Shown here: positions 32,714-43,956 of the stretch, piece after piece
Layout: the number at the start of each line of letters is the position of its first letter
How positions within the stretch are numbered: the first letter of the stretch is position 1
DNA from: Telmatactis stephensoni
Lineage: Eukaryota; Cnidaria; Anthozoa; Actiniaria; Isophelliidae
Length of the DNA stretch: 64,000 nucleotides
Direction of reading: 5' to 3'
Assembly (NCBI GenBank): GCA_029948255.1
Contig: JALIZF010001772.1
Span: forward strand, 482,501 to 546,500
Made by a program: the position numbers and the translations under genes
Notes under the pieces: generated by a model
The model's input: only the letters and a program-made list of their open reading frames with translations
What the model was told of the DNA's origin: nothing
The model's database searches: none

Positions 32714-34145
32714 GGATTAAAGGGTTAATGGATGATTAGAAATGGCTTATTTATCCCAATAAACTACTGATACTATGATATTTGTCTTAACCTCTTTATC
32801 CCTGCGGACACACAAGGTGATATCACACTGTCCAGACCTCAGCTTTTCGCCTCACGTTGTACGCGACTACGGTTATTACGCAACGTTGTGACAACGTACA
32901 CACTGCAGTCTTTGAACAAGCTTCAAAATTGATAACATTTTTAATTTGCCATTAATTTAGTTAGAGCAGTCGCGCGTACCATGTCTCACTACGTAAACCT
33001 TTTCGCGACACAATGTACTAAAGTTTGTACAAAGTGACATCGATCATCTTTAGAAGTGTGCGTGCGACGTGTCGATCCCGGCCTTTCATTTCATGGGGAG
33101 GTTTTACTGTATTGAGTAGCAGGGGTTCCTGGGCTCCTTGTAATTAAACAACATTGCATGGAATTTTGGAGAGGAAGGGGGAGGGGAGGGGGAAGGGAAC
33201 TGACCAGATGCTTTTCGTCGCTTTTCTTTCTTTTTTCTGTTTTTCCTTTCTTCTTTTTCGCTTTCTTTTCTTTTCTTTTTTTCTTGTGTTGTTTTGTGTG
33301 TGCTTTTGTGTATGTGTTTCTTGTTTTGTTTTAACCTGTACGCCTTGTACTTCCAACCCCACCCCACCCTCCCCAACTTGCTTGACAAGTGAATGTAGGC
33401 ACATCTGCTGTATGTTGGAGTAAATAGGATTTTATGGAAGTCGTCTTTGACTGCAAGAAACACTTGAATATTTTTGGATGAAATCTCCGTTTTCATGAAG
33501 CCCTTCTTGACCGTTTAGTGAATAACCTTGGAAACTGATTAAGAATTTAGATTCAGGCTGATGTAATGATGTACTTTATGTTTCAATGTAAACTAACAAT
33601 GTTTGACTGAAAGATAATACAAAACATACAAAAAGTATAGAATTTCTGGTATTTCCGCAGTTCTCAACTTTTTCAGCTCGTTCAGCTCTTTCAGCTCTTC
33701 CAGCTAGTTTTCAGCTGTTTTAGTTTCAGCGTTTTACCGATAACCATTACAAGTGAAGAATAAAGGAAATTAGTGCCTTAATCATACACAGATATACCTC
33801 TCGCCTCACTTAATTTGGTGCAGCCAGCTGGGTGCAGCTAAACAATGGCATGGTTAGGTGCTTCTTTTGTTTTACTGAGCTAGCCAAAGCAAGGCGAGGG
33901 ATGTTAGCAGATTTATGCAAAGGGTCTATTGCAATAATAAAACAACTATGTTCAAAACTCAAGAACTTCGCAAATGAAAAACTCTTTTTCCCGTTTGGGA
34001 ACAAAAATTTGGAATTCCATCCCCTGAGGGTATTAGAACTCAAGGAAAAATATGTTCAAATCAAAATTACAAAAAATTCTACGAAAAGTTTTAGAAGTTG
34101 AGGACGCTTATATGTTGATACGCCAACTTTAATTGTATCAATAAC
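32714..34145. other. Intergenic stretch, no confident gene
   Basis: A pyrimidine-rich run at about 33155-33350 creates lysine/glutamate-rich frames on the minus strand that I regard as compositional. An open frame at 33832-34101 looks somewhat protein-like (RCFFCFTELAKARRG) and is discussed in the findings. Nothing else is seen. Confidence 0.4.
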
Positions 34146-34554
34146 AGGGTTCGTGCTGCTCCTTAAGCTCCTTTAAAACTCCTTTCATTTACGTTTTCAA
34201 GTGCACTTGAAAAGTCCTTGAATTTTAGAAATCCTCTTTAAACTCCTTAATAACAATAATAATAACGTTTATTTCCATACTTAAGTTGAAAAATACAAAT
34301 GCAATTACAATTACAATTGAAAACTCCTTGAATTTATACTTTTATCAGAAAACGTAAGGGACTTGAATGGGATGGGAAACATAGAAATTCACTTTTTTCC
34401 TTTGCACAAGTGAGGGAAGAAGATGTTCAATTATTTCAGTAAAACCATTAGTAAAAAATCAGGTAACACTACTCCTTGAAAAATCGTTTTTGGGTACTTG
34501 AATACCCCTGGAACTCTCCTGGAATTTTTAAATTCATATTTCAGCACGAACCCT
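34146..34554. mobile_element. MITE with AGGGTTCGTGCT ends
   Basis: AGGGTTCGTGCT at 34146 and AGCACGAACCCT at about 34543-34554 are perfect 12-bp inverted ends. Between them are diverged inverted arms (CTCCTTGAA, GGAACTC) and an AT-rich insert, TTAATAACAATAATAATAAC, that looks like a SINE tail. Confidence 0.6.
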
Positions 34555-35693
34555 CCAAATTGAAAGACAAAGATTTAATTTATTAACAAGCTCATGATAG
34601 CTGCAAGTGCCTCACAATATAAGCAGTTTCTTTTCTTGTCATTTATAATTTCACAAATTATCAGTAACTCTCCTTTTCTATGATTATTATTTTTTTGTCT
34701 CCCATACTCTTTTCTTATATTTCTTATATTTATTAAAAACACAACCCGTCTAGATTAGTTATGCTACCTGCGGGATAGTGTATATTCTTGTAATATTTTA
34801 CTTAACAACAAAAAGTTAAGTGTAAAGTCAAAGTAAGGAAAAATCCAGAAGTTGTACATGTTCTGTTCTGGCCAATTACCGATTTTAAGGCGTAAATAAA
34901 TCGTTGTGTTTTTAAAACATATCGGTTGTTTTTATAATTAGCCTTGTGGCCCCAGGCTCTCAAGAGGGGAGGGGAGGGGGAGGGGCTACCATAGATATAG
35001 ATGTCTTTCAATTCTGTTCAAATCTGGTGCTTTGCCAAAGCATCGCCTCCGGCGCAAACTTAATTAATTTGTAGTCGGTGCCGACCCGCGTTTGAATTTG
35101 CTCTAGAATTCTATATGATGTATTTGGTTTTAGGATAAAGTTGTGGAAAACGTACTTGATATCGATTGGCTAGTCTCCCCATCAACTTGTTTTTGCTTTC
35201 TTGTTTTTGTTTTCTTTCCGGTCATTCATTTTGTTAGTTTGGTTGTTTGATGTCATACGGTGACTGCATGTGTCCCAGTGGCCTCCACGTTGTAGAAAAC
35301 TCCCTCGCAAATCCAATAAAATATATCGAAACCTTTACCTCTAATCATTTTGCAAGTCAGAATTCTTTGTGACAAATTGATAATACTGACAGTACTTTAT
35401 AGACAAGATGTTTTCGCAGCTTTTACTGCTTAAGGAAAACATGATATTATTTCAGGTCACAGCAAAAAGAAGGGCTGGCAATTTCTTTCAACAGTAATTG
35501 CGTTAATTAAATCCTGTAAAAACCTTTGACCTCCAGACTAAAAAAATTATTGGATTTCGATAATACGTGGGACATCTCAACAACAAAGGTGCTATTTTAG
35601 TGAATACAGCACTGGTGGATTTTGCTGACTATTTTGCTGATAAATACCTTGCAGCAGTTCAAAACCGATTCAATTCCAAAAAGTGTTTCAGAG
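34555..35693. other. Upstream region of the VWA gene
   Basis: AT-rich, with a G-rich run at about 34960-34986. Open frames run into the VWA start region but show no domain or upstream splice context. No promoter motif is recognised. Confidence 0.4.
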
Positions 35694-38600
35694 ATGACTT
35701 CAAAGTTGTTTTGTGTGGTTTGGCTTGGCCTCGCTGTTGGTTTATTCATGACACTCGCCGTCAGAGGTAGGCATGGGAAATATTTAGCTTTTGTTGGATG
35801 TAAAGAGGATGTTCCTTTAAAACGAAAATGAATATAAATACGTTATTTGGAGAAATGCTTTTAGCCAAAATCACTTATGGGATGTATATTTTAGCTTGGG
35901 TTTTTCGTCTGTCAGTACACGTTTCCATATATATCATGCTCAATAAAATCAATCATTGCGTTTACAGAAAATAAAGTCGCTGCAATAACTCGGATACAGT
36001 GTAATTACATCTTCGATGTCGATTCTATGGCCTATCTTTGATTAAATAGGACTTGCTGCATTTTTATATTGAAACGTTTTATTGAAATACCAACATTAAA
36101 TTCACGCTTGTAAAATCAAATTACACGCTTGTAACAATGCCATCTGTTACGGTCCCACAAATGGACATATATGGAACGCTTCGGGCTTCTACTTGCGTTT
36201 GCATGCGCGCTTGTGTGAATATTCCCAGATGACTGTGCAGTCTTGGTTTTCCACGCGGCGTTCACGACGTAGCCCGTTCACAGGCGAAATCACGTGTATT
36301 AAGTCTCTGGACAATCATATGTCCCGTTTGATGCTATTTTTAGACTGACCCTGATTGGTCGAGAGCGCGCGAGCTTTCGCATTGCTTGAAGATCACAATG
36401 GCGGAAAAAGGGTGTATGATGTCTGTTGACGAAAAAGAGTTTAAACTTGAGAAAAAGGGCAAATAGAGTACAGAAAAAAAAAGAAGAAAAAAAAGACAAT
36501 GTCGGAAATGGTCTTGGTTAAGTCGAACTAGTTTGGAAGAGGTTCCAAAAAGTGCATCAAACGGGGCATATTATGGGTCACGGGGTTCCTTCTCTTACCT
36601 CATTTTCTCTAGGCTACCTTGAACATTCAATCCTTAAAATGAATTCTTTTGAAAACAACGACATTAGGTGTATATTTACATTCGTTTGGAGAGAGTATTG
36701 AGTACTTTTGTATTCTACAGTTTTTACGTGAGACAATTTGGCTATTTCGTTGTGAATCTTAAATTAAATGTCTTCATTGAACAGACTGTTGAATCAAGCA
36801 AGAAAGCTAAATAATGATTGTACAGGCGTTTGGACATATGTAAAAGCTATGAGCCCGCTTAAGTTTGTCAGGGAAGTGTTCCCGGTGACGTACTAGTCAC
36901 ATCTGAAACAGAGAGGATCTTTGGTTACGATATTCCCACTAGCATCAAAATGATTAGCTACATCCTTTTCACATACAGACTGAAAGGACGTTCCGTGACG
37001 ATGGTAATCAAAATTAGCAATAGTTGACGTTTCGACGCTTTTCCTAGTATCATTTTCAAGACATTTTTGATGTGTTCAAGTGAGATGGTGGAGAACCCAG
37101 GGATAGTAATTTACGGTTTTCCTGTCACATTACGTTGTTTTCCATTTTCCATTAGTTTCAAAATGTACATCCTTTTCACGTACAGTCTGAAAGAAAGAAG
37201 ACGAATAACAAACATCTCGGTATTGCACGCTAAAACTTGCTTCGAAGCGAATAATGCAATGAATATGAGTTCCTTTACCTTTTTCGTATACCAGCTCCTT
37301 AGGGTTGTAATCTGAGTTGGCATAACCAAAAATATACTTACAATGGATTCTTGTTGTTTAGCTAGGTTCGTATGAAACGTCATGTTTTAATCCAAATTTG
37401 TTAGAGAAGATATATACAACAAAAACGCTCTTTATTTCCCTCGCAGGTGACGTAAGTTCCCATTCCAAAGAAAAAGATGGAATCCAAGGAGGGAAGCTCT
37501 CCACTGATCATCTCAAAAAACGAGTCGATGTGGAGCCCTTTATTTACAACGTCATCTACGTCATCGATTCCTCCTCGTCGATATCTAATGTTGACTTCAA
37601 ACTGACTCTCAAGGCAATCGAACATTTGACATTGAAAGCTCGAGCCGACACCAAATATGCAGCGGTTTTGTTCTCAACGCATGCGCAAGTGGTCTCTGCG
37701 TTTACAACTCCTAAAGAAATCCTTAGAAGACTGTACTCGATGCGTAGAATGAGAGGAGGCACCAATATCTACGATGCATTGAAAACTTGTTCTGAGCTAT
37801 TTAACGATCCTAGGTATTTAGATAAAGTATTCCTAAAGTACCTATAGCGCTTGTCACTCTTTACTTACAAACTCATTGCAATGTTAATGTCCCACCATTT
37901 CCTCAATAACTTTTCACAAGTTGCTTTGTTTCAACATGAGAGAGATTAGAGAGATTAAGCATCACATACACGGGAAACGGCAAACGGCAGAGAGGATCAC
38001 GTGACCTGTGAAGTTCGCACCAGACTTTGCGCGTTTGGTACTCAAACGACAGAGTGACTTTTCACATTTACGGCAAACGCAAATGACCCATCCTCGCGTT
38101 GAAACAGCAACGCCAGACGCGTTTGCCGTTTCTCGTGTACGTGATGCTTAATCTCTCTATTACTTAATCTCTCTATTACTTAATCTCTCTATTACTTAAT
38201 CTCTCTATTACTTAATCTCTCTATTAGAGAAATTAAGCATCACGTAAACGGGAAACGGCAGACGGCAGGGAGGATCACGTGACTTCCTTTTTCGCACATG
38301 GCGCGGCGTGTTTTGCACTTCAGTGTGAGTAACTTTAATCTCTCTATTAAGCATCACGTACTCGGAAAACGGCTAACAGCAGAGAGGAACTCGTGAACTA
38401 CGAATTTCGCATCCTGGCGTTGCGCATTTGGTGCTCAAACGAAAGGGCGACTTAACACGTTTATGGCAAACGCAAAATGATCCAACCTGGCGTTGAAACA
38501 GCAACGCCAGATGCGAAATTCGCAGGTCACGTGATCCTCTCTGCCGTTTGCCGTTTGCCGTGTACCGGTGATGCTTAATCTCTCTAATGACAAAGGCTTG

Positions 38601-39494
38601 CGTCAACGTGAGGAGCGCTATACTTTGACGATATAGAAGCATGTTACGACAACAAGATGTTTAAGCTACACACCTTAAAACAGCTTTTAACATACGAAAT
38701 ATATTGCGCAAAATCATTACAAAACAACGATTAGCAACGACGTTTTTCGGCATTGCGCCGTGTAACACCCGCGTGCAGTGCTTCGTACTACTTGTTTTGC
38801 AACGCCATTGCGAGAAAAGTTGCAGAAAAAATTACATCGAATAACGGCGCCTTTTATACTCAGCACACCCTCTCACTTAGTCATACTGGGACCGAGATTT
38901 ACTACTTTGACTGGGGTTTCCTACATTGGTACATTTTGTTTTGTTTTGTTTAACTTGCTTCGTTTTGTTTTGTATCGTTTCGTTTTGATTCACGTTTGGT
39001 TTGCCGTTTCATTGCTTTTCGTTCTATTTTGTTGGGACTTGGGTTTCTTTTGTTGCTTTTTATTTCTTCTTTTAATGTTTCGTTTAATTTCGTCTCGCGT
39101 TTCGCTCTGATTCGCTCTTTGTTTTGTTTTGTTTGTTGTGTTATGTTGTGTTTTACTCAAATCTTCGAAAAATTTCACCAACTTTCTTCTTTGTTTGTTT
39201 AACAGTTCTGGCCTCAACCCACAGGCGTTGAATCGAATTCTCATCATCACAGATGGCCTGTCTAATTTAAAACGGTCCAAAACATTGACCGAGGCTCTTC
39301 AGCTCAAGTTAAACAACACGGAAATCTTCGTAGTCGCTGTAGGTCAATATCTGTACGGATTGACCGAGATCTCGTTCCTTGCTACTTCGCAAGAATCCCA
39401 CGTGTTCAAGGTGAAGAACAAAAAGGGTTTCATTAATGTTATTCAATGGAAACCTAACAACTTTAATGGGAACGATAATCAAGACGCTCAATAA
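35694..39494 (+). CDS. Secreted single von Willebrand factor A domain protein
   Basis: Exons 35694-35766, 37447-37813 and 39206-39494 join in phases 1 and 2 to give 242 residues. Exon 1 is a hydrophobic signal peptide (MTSKLFCVVWLGLAVGLFM...). After a charged linker, the A domain begins with IYVIDSSSSIS, which carries the full DxSxS metal-binding (MIDAS) motif. GGTNIYDAL supplies the MIDAS threonine and IITDG the aspartate, so the metal site is complete. The fold order is that of matrilin/collagen-type A domains, which mediate extracellular matrix contacts. A single domain with no EGF or transmembrane part suggests a small secreted matrix protein; many such proteins occur in coral skeletal matrix, but that link is inference. 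A foldback element starts about 14 bp after the stop. Confidence 0.85.
36313..36575. mobile_element. MITE in VWA intron 1
   Basis: ATCATATGTCCCGTTTGATG at the left and the imperfect complement (GCATCAAACGGGGCATATTA) at the right bound about 260 bp with an A-rich centre. Confidence 0.6.
37940..38590. mobile_element. Cluster of three AGAGATTAAGCATCAC elements
   Basis: Copy 1 (about 37940-38160) and copy 3 (about 38336-38587) are foldbacks whose ends read AGAGATTAAGCATCAC, then GGGAAACGGCAAACGGCAG and GATCACGTGA. Copy 2 (about 38224-38345) is a left half only. The centres share AACAGCAACGCCAG. All lie in VWA intron 2. Similar GGCAAACGG pieces appear at about 4320-4385. Confidence 0.8.
38149..38226. 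repeat. 16-bp tandem repeat grown from an element terminus
   Basis: About five head-to-tail units of TTACTTAATCTCTCTA join the right end of element copy 1 to the left end of copy 2. The unit contains the terminal TTAATCTCTCT of those elements. Confidence 0.9.
38738..38852. mobile_element. Half copy of the GGCGCTGTTAC MITE
   Basis: TTGTTTTGCAACGCCATTGC and the end AATAACGGCGCC match the right arm of the element at 11-254 in order. The left end (GGCATTGCGCCGTGTAAC) is diverged. Located in VWA intron 2. Confidence 0.5.
38934..39150 (+). repeat. Degenerate TTTTG repeat in VWA intron 2
   Basis: Drifted TTTTG/TTTCG units make up most of about 200 bp that ends roughly 60 bp before the 3' splice site of VWA exon 3. 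The frames on both strands here are products of the repeat. Confidence 0.65.
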
Positions 39495-39507
39495 GATATT
39501 TGGTAAT

Positions 39508-39903
39508 AAGATCCCGGGAGGGGGGGGGGGGGGGGGGGGGGCTCCTATATATAAGAGGACGGGGATGCTCGTCGGAAATTTTGAAAATGACCCCTAAAAG
39601 GTACCTGAGTGGGAGTGGCAACAATTGATTTCTACCCCTAAAAGGTACCAATTCAAAACAATAATAAAGAATTAAAGTAATGAAACACTTTGCTATCGAT
39701 GTGCTTTGAAGATTCAATTCAGATCATCGAAATCGTCCCTTTAATGCTTATTTTAGGTAGTTTATTTACCCCAAAACAGTCCCTAAAAGTCCACTTAAGT
39801 CTGAGACACCCTAAAAGGTATCACATTGCAGATTTTGACCCCTAAAAGGTACGACGAGCATCCCCGTCCATTTACGATCGGAGTCCCCCCCCCGGGAATA
39901 AGA
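39508..39903. mobile_element. Foldback element with a G22 run
   Basis: CCCGGGAGGGG...GGCTCC on the left (22 G at 39520-39541) faces GGAGTCCCCCCCCCGGG on the right. Arms share ACGGGGATGCTCGTCG, and CCCCTAAAAGGTACC blocks repeat internally. The same family appears as the outer element at 25528-26387. Confidence 0.75.
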
Positions 39904-40265
39904 TACAAAGATAGAATAAAAATGAGGTAAGAGAAGAAAGCCCTGTACTGGTACTGGTACTGAGTAACGTACCATCTTATGCACCTTTTGATGCTTATTT
40001 TTAGATTCATGTACAGTTTCCTATCTTAGGATGATAATAACTTGAAAAACTTATAAGGCGGAAACTGAGTTAGTTGGTTATCGAGCATGATACAAATCCC
40101 TCTTGCCACCCTCCCCTCCCCCTCCCAAAAAAAAGATAGCATTAAAAGTGATCATGATGGCATGGGAACTCTGTCTCTTACCTCATTTGCTCTTGTTGCT
40201 CTTGCTACGATCGAATACAATTTAAAAATTTAATAAGCATTTCATATTAGAAGACAACTCGTTCA

Positions 40266-40266
40266 G

Positions 40267-40306
<40 letters not shown>
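40266..40306. repeat. (CAA)n microsatellite
   Basis: About 13 uninterrupted CAA units. Confidence 0.9.
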
Positions 40307-40783
40307 AGGGAAAATGCGACGCGATTGCGAAATGTGGCTGATTTTGTCCAACGGGTTGGTTGTCTATTGAACCCAGGTTTAAATATAAAGAAAACCATTG
40401 GTTTTAATTAACCCTGGGTCAGCGTTAACCCAGCGCTAATGACTTGTCATACCAGAGGGATTTCTCTGTACTTCTAGTGTGAAAACGGTCAATATTCTCT
40501 GCTAATCTTAGTCCAGAACTAAACCTACTTTTCTCAATAACTAGAGTAGATTTCGTATATGACTGGGATCGAATTATAAAGCGCCACGGTCGCGTCACGG
40601 CACATGCAGTTACGGTAGGAATTTCGTTTCTAGACGACTCGATACTGACACGTCACCCCACGTCACTGCACGGCGCGGTCCGTTTCACACTCATACGAAA
40701 ACTGCTCTATAACTAATAGGCACGGAAGATAAGGAACAAGAGATGCGCACTAATCTAAAGGCAATGAAAATTTCTCGATTCAG

Positions 40784-40931
40784 CTCTTCTCTTCTCTTCT
40801 CTTCTCTTCTCTTCTCTTCTCTTCTCTTCTCTTCTCTTCTCTTCTCTTCTCTTCTCTTCTCTTCTCTTCTCTTCTCTTCTCTTCTCTTCTCTTCTCTTCT
40901 CTTCTCTTCTCTTCTCTTCTCTTCTCTTCTC
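40784..40931. repeat. (TCTTC)n pentanucleotide array
   Basis: About 29 perfect units. All frames are open on both strands, which produces spurious serine/leucine and REEKR-type frames. The absence of any variation suggests recent expansion. The 39904-40783 stretch before it and the 40932-41300 stretch after it show nothing else. Confidence 0.95.
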
Positions 40932-41300
40932 GGCATCACACCACGCGCGGGAGATGAAAGTGGATTCTAGTTCTGAACATTGCTGATCGTAAAGCGCATG
41001 AGCAAGCATGGCTTCATTAGTTGATGCACGGTCTTTAGTTCGATCCTAAAGATCTCGCACACTTGCTTCATGTATTTAATCCATGTAGCTTTAGCTTTAT
41101 AAATACACATAAAATTGAGCATTGATTTGGGGAGGGGGTGTGCGCACCATCGGCGCCATGTTTATCAGTTGAAGACTTGACGGATGCATGATTAATATTA
41201 AAGAAGACTGCTTTACCTTTATAAATTAGTCCGTAATCAAAAGGACTCGTGTATTTAACGCGCCGCTCACCAAGTATGCACCATGTGATAGTGGCTTATA

Positions 41301-41452
41301 AGCTTACATAAGTATATATAGCAATAATCTTGGGTTGGTATTGAGATATTAGCTTACATAGGTATATATAGCAATAATCTGAGGGTCGTATTGAGATATT
41401 AGCTTACATAGGTATATATATAGCAATAATCTGAGGGTCATATTGAGATCTA
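41301..41452. repeat. 50-bp tandem repeat, three units
   Basis: Units start at 41301, 41351 and 41401 (AGCTTACATAGGTATATATA); the third has a 2-bp TA insertion. Sequence differences between units are few. There are no spacers, so it is not a CRISPR array. Confidence 0.9.
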
Positions 41453-41464
41453 ATATGGGCCCGA

Positions 41465-41960
41465 ACTAACGCCGGGAACGCGATGTAACTTTTCTTCAAA
41501 CGTTGTGCGCAATAGTAGAATTTCACAATCATTGTGAACCATTGATACATGATATATTTACTCCTTCAAACTGTTGCGTACAACGTTGCGTAAAACAGAT
41601 AAGTCCTGGACACACGTTGCAACATTTCCTGCAGCATCGCGCGCAACACAGCTGTGTGTTCACTCCTGCAATGTTGCACACAATGTTGCAGAAGTAGAAC
41701 TCGACCCTAAACCTGTAACTTTTGCGCGCAACATTTGCAGGGATAGATGACACGGTACAACTGTATCGCGCGCAATATTGCACGAAAGTAGCATCGTTGT
41801 CTGGACCTTCAGGCTCAAACACAGGAATGATCCAGATTTCTTTCTGCGATGCATGTGTGTACCGCAGTATTGCATGTGATTCTGCTGTTCTGTGCAAGAA
41901 AAGCTGTGTCGTGTGTCTATTTACAAAAGTACAGTGCTAAGACTGTGTGCAATATAAGCA
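41465..41960. repeat. GCAAC/TTGCGCGCAA dispersed repeat, longest copy
   Basis: This is rich in short palindromes of the form TTGCGCGCAA, TGCAACATTTCC and GTTGCAGAAGTAGAACTCG. The same set of blocks occurs at 9180-9300 and 17025-17200 (just after exon 3 of the duplicated genes), 48535-48765, 55560-55745, 56060-56300 and 62745-62950. A family of foldback elements with many internal half-palindromes is the likely explanation. Confidence 0.6.
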
Positions 41961-42966
41961 TGAAATTGCTGTCAATTTAAATAATACTATATCATGTGGC
42001 ACCTCAAAAACGCTTTAAAGCTGTATTAGTCTTGACATGTGCTTAATTTATAGGTTGAACACAACGCTGTGCGCAATGTAACAGTCGTAGGGGTAGAAAC
42101 AAGATTGCGCGCGCAAGATTAAGGTCTAATTAAAGTCTCATCGTGTATTTGTGTTAACCCTTTAGTTAATTTCTTGTTGTTTTAGAACTGGTGAATTAAT
42201 ACAATATCAATTTCAATAAAGTGCGTTTATAGTTTGCACAGATTAAAATTCTGTCTTGAATTCTGAGAAATGCGTATGGAAATACCGTTCCTCTGCTTCC
42301 TCCCTCGGAAATTGCATGGACGACGGTGAGGATAGCGACGCTTTCCATGAATTTGTCATTGCTAGACTTCTCCCATCACATTAGAATTAACCGAGGCGAT
42401 CAGTTTTTTTAGGAATCATTCTATTGTAAATTTGGAAACAAACCCAGCAAAATATATTCAAATCTAGATTATTTGCAAGTGTTGCTTTCCAGCACACTGT
42501 TTATAGCTGTAATTGGGCAAGTCACAAAAAGAAGGGATTCAACAGGAATGAAATTTCAATAGTTTTGCACTTATTTATAAGCTCTAGCTTCCAAGAGCGT
42601 CACACTTGAAAATTGCAAATGTAAACCTTTTGTTGAATTGACCAAGTGCAATTTTTGTGGTGTAAAGGCTTGTAAGGTATGGCAAACTGTTACCATGGTT
42701 ACTGTTACGATTGAGCCCAAAGTTCGTGTGGCACCCTTAACAGTACAGGAGAACTGCATGGATGATATACAAGCTACAACTGCGGATAGGTAGTGCATTA
42801 AATTTCAAAAGTCCTTCTAAAGGTACATGTGAATGAATGTTTTAATTACTACTGCCAAAGTATCATCTTCTCAGCAGCAGTTTATAAATGGTGTCATTTT
42901 CAAGCCATCCAGTAAAATATACTAACTTATCCTTAGGAGGGGGGACAATATTGATGATATGCCCTA
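41961..42966. other. Intergenic stretch, no feature seen
   Basis: AT-rich with short frames on both strands lacking domain or splice support. Confidence 0.4.
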
Positions 42967-43249
42967 TATACACCTATTTAAATAAACGTTGTTGGTATCA
43001 AGCCTATGCGACTCACCGGAAAGGAAGTAAAGGTAGAAATTACTACAGTTATAAATCACAAAAATCCCACAATGATTACTCGAATTCACCTTGTTCTGAC
43101 CTTATACACTACAGAACTTCACTCACGGATGCTAAAGTCAATACCAAAGTGGAAAGGAAGTGACATTTTGCTACTACCCATACTCCTTTTACGGTCTAGT
43201 CGCTTGGGGTTGAGAGCTCTTCATACAACCTTTTTGAAGTAGGTGTATA
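42967..43249. mobile_element. MITE, TATACACCTATTT family, copy 3
   Basis: Ends TATACACCTATTTAAATAAA and TTTTTGAAGTAGGTGTATA. Inner arms share CGACTCACCGGAAAGGAAGT and complements such as ACTCCTTTTACGGTCTAGTCG. The plus-strand open frames here are incidental. Confidence 0.8.
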
Positions 43250-43956
43250 CATAACAGACTGCAGAACACTTGACTACTATTAATAGAAGTTTTTATGGTT
43301 GTACTTTGAGAATGATGTTAAACACAGTACAGTTTAGTGTTATTTCAATAGAGTTGACAAGATTTAGAGTTACAGTGGCAAACCTGTATACATGTATCCT
43401 TAGGGCCTGTATTAAGTGATCAGCAGTCAACTTCCCATGGCTGACTGTTTAATACAGGTTTGACTCTATACTTTCCAATTAAGTGAAACTTTATTAGTAA
43501 TAATTGTTCAATCACTTTCAATACCAATGAGCAAATTGTAAAAGACAATGTTACGTTTCTCACATGATTTATGCAATCAAGGTAACTAAATGTGGCTCTA
43601 TAATAGTCCAGTTTCCAATTACAAGAACCTGATTTTTGTTCTGTTAAGAATACAAAATTTGAGTTTATTCCCATGGGTCTTGCTTGAAAAGGAGGCTATC
43701 CCTGTATAAAAGCGCCTTTTGTCAGGAAGCTCAGCGGTTTCTAGTAACTGGAAACTGGACTATTCCAATATGTGATTGATTTACTTTGAGTTTACATTTG
43801 ATTGGTTGAATGAAAACATTCATTCTCAGTAATATATATTAATTGTAATGCTGTATCAATTTGACTATATTGCTTTTTTTTCAAAGATGGTGTACAAATT
43901 TTTTAAAAGAAACACTATAAAAAGTTCACAACCTAATATATTATTATAATAGTAAT
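43250..43956. other. Region downstream of FKBP14
   Basis: AT-rich. An inverted pair GGGCCTGTATTAAGTGATCA and GACTGTTTAATACAGG lies near 43404-43459. A duplicated AATAGTCCAGTTTCCA/TGGAAACTGGACTATT inverted pair lies at about 43602 and 43748. No gene seen; a FKBP14 3' UTR is expected here. Confidence 0.4.

Noticed and set aside
33104..33496. Lys/Glu-rich minus-strand frame
   Set aside because: Compositional product of a pyrimidine-rich run; two overlapping frames show the same charge pattern.
40691..41009. Long REEKR-type and Ser/Leu-type open frames
   Set aside because: All frames are open because the pentanucleotide TCTTC array contains no stop codon; no start, domain or splice context.
41301..41452. 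CRISPR-like array
   Set aside because: Direct tandem units without spacers in a eukaryotic genome.
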